From the NCBI GenBank assembly GCA_007136055.1, contig SLHT01000008.1, forward strand, positions 1 to 8,028: a stretch of 8,028 nt of DNA. The letters run 5' to 3'. Positions 1 to 6,267 of the stretch are shown here, one piece after another. Below the pieces are notes generated by a model, which saw nothing but the letters and a program-made list of their open reading frames with translations, did no database searches and was not told the DNA's origin. Position 1 is the stretch's first letter, and every line of letters begins with the position of its first letter. The DNA comes from Syntrophomonadaceae bacterium (lineage in GTDB: Bacteria > Bacillota > Dethiobacteria > DTU022). Both the position numbers and the translations under genes were made by a program.

Positions 1-1208
1 GGGTTTGTTTTAGCAAACCAGGTTTTAAAACCTGGACTCCTTACGGTACGGCCAGTATTACAGGTTGGGCGAACGAAGTGGGCGCTTTCCCGACCCGTAA
101 CTTTCAAACTTCCTATGCCGACTTTCACCACAAAATTAACGGCCAGGCGATTCTTGATCGCCTCCTGGTCACTGATAAAGGCTGCTTTGGCTGCCCCACC
201 CCCTGTGGCAAGTACGGACATGCTAAAACTGCGCTCGGCAGCGCTTTTGTAGAAGGGCCTGAATATGAAAGTATCGCTACCCTCGGCGGAAGCTGCTGCC
301 TGGAAGAGATTGAAGAGGTGGCTTACGCCAACTATGTCTGCGATCAGCTCGGTCTTGATACTATCTCAGCCGGAGTGGTTGTTTCTTTTGCCATGGAGTG
401 TTTTGAAAAAGGGGTGATCAGCGCTGCAGATATAGGCAGGAAAATTTCTTTCGGCAGTCTTGAAGATGTCGTTTACCTGCTCGAGAAGATTGCCGCTCGC
501 GCCGGGATCGGCGCTGTGTTAGCTGATGGCGTTAAACCTGCTGCTGCCGCTTTCGGCGGTGGCTCGGAACGCTACGCCATCCATGTCAAGGGTCTGGAAT
601 GGTCCGGTTACGAATGCCGTAATGCCCCGGGTATGATGCTTTCCTATATGACTGCCGATGTCGGGGCCCATCATAACCGTTCCTGGGCGCTCGGTTACGA
701 TGTATCCCAGTCCGATGCCGATGTCAGCGAATTGATTGAAGCAGGCGCAGGAGGCGCCCTGGAGGTATCATTACCTGAAGGCAAAGCCGACCACGTTATT
801 TCTATGCAGCACAGCCGCCCTCTCTATGACACGCTCGGCATCTGCCGCCTGCAGACCATGGAAATCGGGTTTGAAACTTTTCACTATGAAGAGGTTTTTA
901 AACTGATTACCGGGCGTAAAATATCCTGGCAGGAGATGCTTTCAATATCGGAAAGAATCTGGCACCTGACCCGTCAGTTTAATGTCAAGCATATCGAAGG
1001 ATTCGGCCGCAGCTGGGATTACCCTCCGCTGCGCTTCATGGAAGAACCTGTAACCAGCGGCCCCAATAAAGGTCGTTTTATCGAACGGAAAATTCTCGAT
1101 AAAATGCTGGATGAATACTACGAAAAAAGGGGATGGGATGAAAATGGTGTGCCCAAAGTAGAAACCCTGGCCCGTTTTGGGCTGGTCTCAAAACATCCCT
1201 CTTTTTAA
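1..1208 (+). CDS. Aldehyde:ferredoxin oxidoreductase (AOR) family protein, C-terminal part, 5' end outside window
   Basis: The reading frame is open from base 3, so the GTG at 78 is an internal valine and not the start. About 401 residues are visible of a family that is usually near 600. AOR enzymes are cytoplasmic, oxidise aldehydes (or run in reverse on acids) with ferredoxin, and carry a tungsten or molybdenum bis-pyranopterin plus one [4Fe-4S] cluster. Counting from the GTG codon at 78, the cluster motif CxxCxxxC is seen as CFGCPTPC (Cys36, Cys39, Cys43), and the distant fourth ligand fits Cys256 in DTLGICRLQ. Other family landmarks are NEVGAFPTRNF just before the cluster, EGPEYESIATLGG (60-71), FNVKHIEGFGR (301-311) and the C-terminal LDEYYEKRGWDENGVP (344-359). 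The missing N-terminal domain would hold most of the first pterin-binding surface. The substrate cannot be told, as AOR, FOR and other subfamilies share these motifs. It ends with TAA, 82 bases before the MoaD-like gene. Confidence 0.93.
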   Translation, partial: VCFSKPGFKTWTPYGTASITGWANEVGAFPTRNFQTSYADFHHKINGQAILDRLLVTDKGCFGCPTPCGKYGHAKTALGSAFVEGPEYESIATLGGSCCLEEIEEVAYANYVCDQLGLDTISAGVVVSFAMECFEKGVISAADIGRKISFGSLEDVVYLLEKIAARAGIGAVLADGVKPAAAAFGGGSERYAIHVKGLEWSGYECRNAPGMMLSYMTADVGAHHNRSWALGYDVSQSDADVSELIEAGAGGALEVSLPEGKADHVISMQHSRPLYDTLGICRLQTMEIGFETFHYEEVFKLITGRKISWQEMLSISERIWHLTRQFNVKHIEGFGRSWDYPPLRFMEEPVTSGPNKGRFIERKILDKMLDEYYEKRGWDENGVPKVETLARFGLVSKHPSF

Positions 1209-1280
1209 ATTTCCCGTCCTATAACCATATGCAATTAATCAAGACCATAGCTTAAATGGAAGGCACTGTTCACTATAATC

Positions 1281-1286
1281 GGAGGT
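1281..1286 (+). promoter_or_regulatory. Ribosome binding site of the MoaD-like gene
   Basis: GGAGGT is a strong Shine-Dalgarno sequence with no ATG, GTG or TTG at a usable distance in any sensible frame. It lies 4 bases before ATT (1291) and 7 bases before ACG (1294) in the frame of the small MoaD-like protein. It is the main reason to believe that this frame is translated despite the absence of a standard start codon. Confidence 0.65.
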
Positions 1287-1290
1287 TAAT

Positions 1291-1536
1291 ATTACGGAAA
1301 AGATCATTGTAACGGTTAATATTACAGGGCATTTAAAAGAGCTTTATCCGCATCTTGAAGCTCAGACAGTAATCGAGTTTGATCAGCCAGTGGCTATATC
1401 TGCGTTAATTTCACAACTGGGTATTAGCTCTAAAATGATCTTGTTTGCCACCATTGACAACCGTATTGCGGAAAAGCAGGGCCTAATTGAACAATCCTGT
1501 GAAATTAACCTAATCAGCCCTCCTGCAGGGGGATAA
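1291..1536 (+). CDS. MoaD/ThiS-like small sulfur-carrier protein, apparent non-standard start
   Basis: This 81-codon frame reads EKIIVTVNITGHLKELYP near its start and ends in CEINLISPPAGG followed directly by TAA. A beta-grasp-sized protein finishing in PPAGG is the hallmark of MoaD/ThiS sulfur carriers, whose C-terminal glycine is adenylated and thiocarboxylated to donate sulfur; MoaD forms the dithiolene of molybdopterin/tungstopterin. The preceding gene encodes an AOR-family enzyme that needs exactly that cofactor, so a cofactor-supply role is a reasonable inference. The in-frame stop at 1276-1278 limits the frame, and the first standard start codon (GTG, 1390) would remove the first beta strands. 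ATT at 1291 (or ACG at 1294) after GGAGGT is therefore the likely start. Alternatives are a sequencing error near the start, or a decayed gene. The family call rests on length, tail and context; overall similarity could not be searched. Confidence 0.75.
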   Translation: MTEKIIVTVNITGHLKELYPHLEAQTVIEFDQPVAISALISQLGISSKMILFATIDNRIAEKQGLIEQSCEINLISPPAGG

Positions 1537-1616
1537 TCTAAAGCAGAAATTTATAATTATCTATTCTAAGAAAAACAGGCAAGCTGAAAACATTTTAAGT
1601 AAAGCGGGGCGATAAA

Positions 1617-3059
1617 ATGAAGACAAACTGTATCGCAAGCCAGTCTCTTCAATTCCGGGTGCTAGCGGACTGCCAGCTTGAAGAAGTTCACTTTGCTGTC
1701 CTGGCTACACTGCAGGATGTCGGGGTTGAGGTTAAATGCAACAGGGCCCTGGAGTTACTAAAAAAAGCCGGGGCTTTTGTAGACGGCAGCAGGGTGCAGA
1801 TACCGAGATTTATGGTAGAAAAGGCCCTGCGCACTGTTCCTTCCGGCTTTGCTCTTTATGACCGCAAGGACGGCCGTAAACTGCTTTTTGAAGGGAAACA
1901 TTTTAATTTTGGCCCAGGGCCTTCCACTACTTATACAATTGATCCCTACAGCGGAGAGCGGCGTCTGCCCCGCAAACAGGATACACGTAACGCGGCCAGG
2001 GTGATGGACGCCCTGGATAATATTGATTTCGTTATGGACTTCGGGACTATCCAGGATGTTCCAACCAGTTATGCCGACCTGCATATGCTGCAGGCGATCC
2101 TGGAAAACACCTCTAAACCGATTGTACACTGGGGTTTTAATGATCAAAACTGCGCTACAATAATTGAAATGTGCGAAGCGGTTTCAGGCGACCTTGCCGA
2201 GCTGCAAAAACATCCTTTCCTTGCTATCTTTGCCTGCTCCAACAGCCCTCTTTTACTGACCGGCGAAGCGCTGGAAAAGTTGATTCTTATGGCTGAAAAG
2301 AACCTGCCCCTGGTTTATGTGTCTGCGCCGACAGCCGGGGCTACTTCCCCTGTGACCCTGGCTGGTACACTGGTCGTCGTTCTGGCGGAATGTTTGAGCG
2401 GGCTGGTCATTCACCAGTTGGTGAGAGAAGGAGCGCCTTTTGCTCTCGGCGGAGTAACCGGTGCTACCGATATGCAAACCATGGCCATGTCTTACGGTTG
2501 TCCGGAATTTAGCCTGATGCATGCCGCCTTAACCGAGATGGCGCACTATTACAACCTTCCGCTCTGGGGTACAGCCGGTTGCACAGATTCAAAGACAGTT
2601 GATGAACAAGCAGCAGCAGAAGCGACCGCTTCGATCATGATGTCGGCGATGAGCGGAACAAATATGATCCATGATGTCGGTTACACTGAAGGCGGCAACT
2701 GCAGCAACCTGGCCATGCTCGTGATGTGCAATGAACTAATCGGCTATACCAGGCGCCTGATCAGGGGAGTTCGCGTTGACGATATTTCCCTTGCTCTTGA
2801 TGCGATCAAGCGGGTCGGACCGATGGGCGAATTTGTGACCGATGAACATACCTACGCCAACTTTAAAGATGAACTCTGGTTTCCAGGCTTGATGGATCGG
2901 CATCCCTATCAAAAGTGGGCTGCTGATGGCAGCATCCCTATGGGCCAAAAAGCGATGGAAAAGGCCAGGGAATTGATTGAAAACCACAGTCCGGACGCTC
3001 TGGATGCGAAGACTGCCGAAAAAATAGAAAATATTGTCACCGCTGCCTCTTCGCGGTGA
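1617..3059 (+). CDS. MttB-superfamily methyltransferase (non-pyrrolysine trimethylamine methyltransferase family)
   Basis: The 480-residue protein has the length and layout of the MttB family, which moves a methyl group from a quaternary or tertiary amine to a cognate corrinoid protein. Visible landmarks are an N-terminal LLKKAGAFVDGSRVQIP (47-63), FNFGPGPSTTYTIDP (96-110), CSNSPLLLTGEALEKL (207-222), GATSPVTLAGTLV (241-253), YNLPLWGTAGCTDSKTVDEQ (312-331) and IHDVGYTEGGNCSNLAMLVM (351-370). The frame is read through with no internal TAG and ends in TGA, so it is not a pyrrolysine-type trimethylamine enzyme. Characterised non-Pyl members (for example MtgB) act on glycine betaine, carnitine or proline betaine; which one applies here is not readable. 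The transporter gene just downstream fits such a substrate. No corrinoid protein or second methyltransferase is in the window. The ATG at 1617 follows a G-rich but weak SD (GGGGCG). Confidence 0.92.
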   Translation: MKTNCIASQSLQFRVLADCQLEEVHFAVLATLQDVGVEVKCNRALELLKKAGAFVDGSRVQIPRFMVEKALRTVPSGFALYDRKDGRKLLFEGKHFNFGPGPSTTYTIDPYSGERRLPRKQDTRNAARVMDALDNIDFVMDFGTIQDVPTSYADLHMLQAILENTSKPIVHWGFNDQNCATIIEMCEAVSGDLAELQKHPFLAIFACSNSPLLLTGEALEKLILMAEKNLPLVYVSAPTAGATSPVTLAGTLVVVLAECLSGLVIHQLVREGAPFALGGVTGATDMQTMAMSYGCPEFSLMHAALTEMAHYYNLPLWGTAGCTDSKTVDEQAAAEATASIMMSAMSGTNMIHDVGYTEGGNCSNLAMLVMCNELIGYTRRLIRGVRVDDISLALDAIKRVGPMGEFVTDEHTYANFKDELWFPGLMDRHPYQKWAADGSIPMGQKAMEKARELIENHSPDALDAKTAEKIENIVTAASSR

Positions 3060-3063
3060 TTTT
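3037..3063 (+). terminator. Hairpin over the methyltransferase stop codon, possible weak terminator or attenuator
   Basis: TCACCGC (3037-3043) and GCGGTGA (3053-3059) form a 7-bp stem with a 9-base loop; the right arm includes the TGA stop. It is followed by only four T's before a C, so termination would be partial at best. It could instead set the relative level of transporter mRNA or protect the upstream transcript. Confidence 0.35.
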
Positions 3064-3142
3064 CATAGATAATACTTTTTATGGGGGTGATTATCCCGAA
3101 CATGATTAAAGTAAGCTAGAAGTAACCAACTATTCTTATTAT

Positions 3143-3148
3143 AGGAGG
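3143..3148 (+). promoter_or_regulatory. Ribosome binding site of the BCCT transporter
   Basis: A perfect AGGAGG sits 9 bases before the ATG at 3158 and decides that start. An earlier ATG at 3150 is only two codons long (ATG AAT TAA) and lies too close to the SD to be used productively. Confidence 0.8.
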
Positions 3149-3157
3149 AATGAATTA

Positions 3158-4690
3158 ATGTCGAATGACAACTTGAATCAAAAAAACAGCTTTACTTCAT
3201 CAACATTTTGGATTGCACTTATCGTCGTTGTAATATTCTTGCTCTATGGTGTCCTGGCTACTGACAGCCTGGAAGCAGCAAGTGGCCTGGCTTTTGATTT
3301 TGCGATTAGCTATTTCGGCTGGCTATTTTTAATCGGCGTCTTTGGCTTTGTAGTTTTTACCTTTTATCTTATGTTTTCGAAGGTTGGAAGTATTAAACTT
3401 GGCAAAGATGACGAAGAGCCGGAATACGGTCTCTATACCTGGTTTGCCATGCTTTTTAGTTGCGGGATGGGAATCGGCCTTGTATTCTGGGGTGTTTCCG
3501 AACCGGTCTGGCACTACATGGGACCGCCTTACGGCGCTGCAGAATCGGCCGAATCGGCCAGGTTGGCGATGAGCTACTCATTTTTCCACTGGGCTATTCA
3601 CCCCTGGGCGATTTATGCCGTTGTGGCCGGCTCCCTGGCCTACTTCACCTACCGTAAAGGATACCCCATGCTGCTCAGCTCGACCCTCGTTCCTATTTTC
3701 GGAGAAGAACAAATTGAAGGACCGATCGGTAAAATCGTTAACCTGATTGGTGTATTTGCCACCCTTTTCGGATTGGCAACCTCTCTCGGTTTGGGCGCCC
3801 TGTCGGTTGGCGCCGGTCTGAACATGCTCTTCGGTGTCGAAGCTACCCCCGCACTAGGGGTTGGTGTTATCATTGTCATTACCGTTGCTGCGATCATTTC
3901 CACCCTGACCGGTATTGACCGGGGGATCAAGTGGCTCAGCAGAATCGCCATGGTCCTGGGGCTGTTTTTACTGGGTGTTGTTTTCCTGGTCGGGCCAACC
4001 CTCTTTATTCTCGATGCCTTTACGATCGGGGTTGGCGATTACCTGCAGAACTTCCTGCAGATGTCCTTCTTCGTTGACTCGATTGGTGAAAACCCCTGGC
4101 CTGGCTGGTGGACCATCTTCTACTGGGCCTGGTGGTTATCGTGGTCTCCCTTTGTCGGGACCTTTATTGCCCGTGTTTCCAAAGGGCGGACTATCAAGCA
4201 GTTTGTCGCAGGCACACTCCTGGCTCCATCACTGCTCTGCATTATCTGGATGTCCGTATTTGGCGGCTCGGCGGTGTGGAATGAACTCTTCGGAGCAGGA
4301 GGATTAACCGAAGCTGTAGGGGCAGGTGAAGAGTTTGGCTTCTACGCCCTGCTCAGCACCTTCCCAGCCGGAGAAATTCTCATTTTCCTGGGTGTGCTTG
4401 TCGTATCAATATTTTTCATTACCTCTTCCGACTCGGGCACCTATGTAAACGGTATGCTTACTTCAGGTGGAGCTCTGAATCCGCCGAGATCAGTTCGTGC
4501 TGTTTGGGGCGCTCTTGAAGGTGGTATCGCTGCCATTCTATTGTTGGTCGGTGGTCTGTCGGCAGTGCAGACAACTGCTGTCGTTGTCGGCCTTCCTGTT
4601 TTGATTTTAGAGATCCTGATGATCATAGCCCTGCTGAAAGCCTTAAAGGCAGAGGTTTATGCTTCAGAAAAAGGTAAGAAAGCAGCTTAA
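3158..4690 (+). CDS. BCCT-family transporter (betaine/carnitine/choline)
   Basis: This 510-residue membrane protein has about 12 hydrophobic segments, the first near residues 17-34 and the last near 474-494. It shows the BCCT signatures: GMGIG (103-107) in FSCGMGIGLVFWGVSEP, the HWAIHPWAIYA box (144-154) with Trp145, Trp150 and Tyr153, and FYWAWWLSWSPF (321-332) with Trp325, Trp326 and Trp329, which match the aromatic betaine cage described for BetP. FITSSDSGTYV (420-430) corresponds to the region that holds sodium-site Thr/Ser residues in BetP, which suggests Na+-coupled uptake rather than CaiT-like exchange, though this is inference. The short N-terminus (about 15 residues before the first segment) and short charged C-terminus (about 15 residues) lack BetP's long osmosensing tails, fitting a catabolic importer more than an osmoregulated one. 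The methyltransferase gene 98 bases upstream points to a methylated amine as cargo. Confidence 0.95.
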   Translation: MSNDNLNQKNSFTSSTFWIALIVVVIFLLYGVLATDSLEAASGLAFDFAISYFGWLFLIGVFGFVVFTFYLMFSKVGSIKLGKDDEEPEYGLYTWFAMLFSCGMGIGLVFWGVSEPVWHYMGPPYGAAESAESARLAMSYSFFHWAIHPWAIYAVVAGSLAYFTYRKGYPMLLSSTLVPIFGEEQIEGPIGKIVNLIGVFATLFGLATSLGLGALSVGAGLNMLFGVEATPALGVGVIIVITVAAIISTLTGIDRGIKWLSRIAMVLGLFLLGVVFLVGPTLFILDAFTIGVGDYLQNFLQMSFFVDSIGENPWPGWWTIFYWAWWLSWSPFVGTFIARVSKGRTIKQFVAGTLLAPSLLCIIWMSVFGGSAVWNELFGAGGLTEAVGAGEEFGFYALLSTFPAGEILIFLGVLVVSIFFITSSDSGTYVNGMLTSGGALNPPRSVRAVWGALEGGIAAILLLVGGLSAVQTTAVVVGLPVLILEILMIIALLKALKAEVYASEKGKKAA

Positions 4691-4698
4691 AGCATTAA

Positions 4699-4719
4699 AC
4701 CGGCTGGGGTCCAGCCGGT
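4699..4719 (+). repeat. Perfect 9-bp inverted repeat just after the transporter
   Basis: ACCGGCTGG, a GGT loop and CCAGCCGGT form a GC-rich hairpin 9 bases after the transporter stop codon. There is no T run behind it, so it is not a standard intrinsic terminator. It may act as a 3' mRNA-stabilising stem ahead of the true terminator that begins 22 bases further on. Confidence 0.7.
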
Positions 4720-4740
4720 AACGATCTAACTGGTTAACCC

Positions 4741-4782
4741 AAAGGCGGTGCCTGGTGATTAATTTGCCGGGTACCCCTTTTT
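4741..4782 (+). terminator. Rho-independent terminator after the transporter
   Basis: The left arm AAAGGCGGTGCCTGG (4741-4755) pairs with CCGGGTACCCCTTT (4767-4780), with one bulged C and two G-T wobbles around an 11-base loop, and runs directly into a TTTTT tract (4778-4782). This is the only convincing intrinsic terminator after the plus-strand block, and it separates it from the peptidase gene. Confidence 0.85.
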
Positions 4783-4930
4783 ATACTCAAATCAATATTA
4801 TGCTTCACAAAAGGATTCTTTAATTAAATGTGGAACTTAATGCCTGAGAGAATAGTACCTGTCGCGGTTGCAGAAGCTTTCTTTCTTTAAATAAAGCAGG
4901 GTTAAAAAAATAAGTTTTATACCATTTGAC

Positions 4931-4936
4931 AGGAGG
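4931..4936 (+). promoter_or_regulatory. Ribosome binding site of the C69 peptidase
   Basis: AGGAGG lies 8 bases before the ATG at 4945. It fixes a start that leaves cysteine as residue 2, as required for the N-terminal nucleophile of this family. Confidence 0.8.
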
Positions 4937-4944
4937 CCGGTTAG

Positions 4945-6267
4945 ATGTGTGATACCATGGTTGCTTTAAGCAACTCAACTAAAGATGGTTCAGTTATCTT
5001 TGCCAAAAACAGTGACCGCCAGCCTAACGAACCACTGCTAACAATCAGGGTGCCCCATAAGAAATATACTCCGGGCAGTAAGCTTAAATGTACCTATTTA
5101 GAGATAGACCAAGTTGAGGAGACATTTGAGGTGCTTTTGCTAAAGCCTTCCTGGATGTGGGGCGCAGAAATGGGTAGCAATAAATATGGCCTTAATATCG
5201 GCAACGAAGCCGTCTTCACCCGCGAAAAGCAGGGGCCTGAAGCGCTGCTGGGCATGGATATGCTGCGCCTGGCCCTGGAACGCTGCAGAAGCAGCGAAGA
5301 AGCGCTCAATTTGATCATAGAATTGCTGGGGCGGTACGGACAGGGCGGTAACTGTGGTTATGAGAAAAAATTTTATTACCATAACTCTTTTCTGATCGCC
5401 GATCCTTATTCAGCGTGGGTCCTTGAAACCGCGGGAGAATACTGGGCAGCTGAAAAAGTAAAGGATATCCGCACAATATCAAACCGCCTCAGTATAGGCA
5501 GCGACTACGATCGCGCCCACCCCGGCCTGGTTAAGCATGCAGTTGATAAAGGATGGTGCAAAGGAGAAGGCGACTTTAACTTTGCCCGCTGCTATAGCAA
5601 CCCCCTGGTTACCAGGTTTAGCGGTTCCCTGCACAGGTCGGAAAGTAGCAGCTGTATCCTGGAGCAGGAAAAAGGAAAAATAACCATGCAAATGATGCGC
5701 AGCATTCTGCGTTCACATGAGGAAGGGCTTGAAGGAAGGCAGTTTTCCAGGCATTCCTTGAAAAGCGTCTGCATGCACGGCGGTTTTATCTTTGGAGATC
5801 ATACCACGGGCAGCTACATCGCTAAATTAAAAGGAGATAATCACACTTACCTGCTCACAGGCGGCTCGACACCATGCCTGGCCCTTTACAAGCCATATTG
5901 GATGATCGAAGCAGAAAACTTTACCTTTAGCGAAGATAAACAGGAGGAAGCCCTAAAATTCTGGTTAAAGAGAGAACGCCTGCACCGCAATGTTATCGAA
6001 AATAAAATACCTGATTTGGAGGCTTACCTTGCGGAGCGGGACCGGATTGAAGGGGAAATCGATCAAGAACTTACCTCGCTTGGAAACAATCTAAGCGATC
6101 ATGATCACCTCAGAAGAATAATGGACCGGGCCAGGGAAGAGGAAGAAAGACTGTTGGAGGAAACAATAAGTAGTATTCCTGATCTGGAAAAACCGGGGCA
6201 GATCAGGGGCAACCCTATTTTCCGCTTGTACTGGAAAAAACAAAATGCCAGGCTTTTTACAAGCTAA
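4945..6267 (+). CDS. C69-family (secernin-like) dipeptidase/N-terminal nucleophile hydrolase
   Basis: The 440-residue protein starts MCDTMVALSNSTKDGSVIFAKNSDR. In C69/secernin-type Ntn hydrolases, Met is removed or a short propeptide is cut and Cys (here Cys2) becomes the catalytic nucleophile; KDG and NSDR (22-25) are typical companions. Further family features are WMWGAEMGSNKYGLNIGNEA (70-89), NSFLIADPYSAWVLETAG (147-164) and ISNRLSIGSD (178-187). There is no signal peptide, so it is cytoplasmic. The tail (about 330-415) is charged and helical. Bacterial relatives are annotated as dipeptidases, while eukaryotic secernins have no settled peptidase activity, so the substrate is open. It follows a terminator, so it likely has its own promoter within 4783-4930, which I could not place. 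Its last four bases overlap the end of the convergent glutamate dehydrogenase gene. Confidence 0.9.
   Translation: MCDTMVALSNSTKDGSVIFAKNSDRQPNEPLLTIRVPHKKYTPGSKLKCTYLEIDQVEETFEVLLLKPSWMWGAEMGSNKYGLNIGNEAVFTREKQGPEALLGMDMLRLALERCRSSEEALNLIIELLGRYGQGGNCGYEKKFYYHNSFLIADPYSAWVLETAGEYWAAEKVKDIRTISNRLSIGSDYDRAHPGLVKHAVDKGWCKGEGDFNFARCYSNPLVTRFSGSLHRSESSSCILEQEKGKITMQMMRSILRSHEEGLEGRQFSRHSLKSVCMHGGFIFGDHTTGSYIAKLKGDNHTYLLTGGSTPCLALYKPYWMIEAENFTFSEDKQEEALKFWLKRERLHRNVIENKIPDLEAYLAERDRIEGEIDQELTSLGNNLSDHDHLRRIMDRAREEEERLLEETISSIPDLEKPGQIRGNPIFRLYWKKQNARLFTS
6224..6264. repeat. Inverted repeat at the convergent gene ends
   Basis: GCTTGTA (6224-6230) pairs perfectly with TACAAGC (6258-6264), and inside it CTGG (6231-6234) pairs with CCAG (6248-6251). 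It lies in the last codons of the peptidase gene and ends at the last base of the glutamate dehydrogenase gene. Neither side is followed by a T tract, so it is at most a weak, two-way transcription stop. Confidence 0.35.

Noticed and set aside
78..80. GTG as the start of the AOR-family protein
   Set aside because: The frame is open to the window edge and the codons before it (GTASITGWANE) match the AOR family, so the gene begins upstream.
1552..1557. TATAAT before the methyltransferase gene as a promoter
   Set aside because: No acceptable -35 is found 16-18 bases upstream; AT-rich chance match is likely.
1617..3059. Pyrrolysine-type trimethylamine methyltransferase
   Set aside because: No in-frame TAG occurs inside the gene and it ends in TGA at normal family length.
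1758..3103. Several antisense frames of 60-130 codons across the methyltransferase gene
   Set aside because: They have no SD, no recognisable motifs and lie opposite a well-supported gene, so they are by-products of its codon pattern.
4926..4931. TTGACA just before the peptidase gene as a -35 box
   Set aside because: It overlaps the SD and is 14 bases from the ATG, so the -10 and transcript start would fall inside the coding region.
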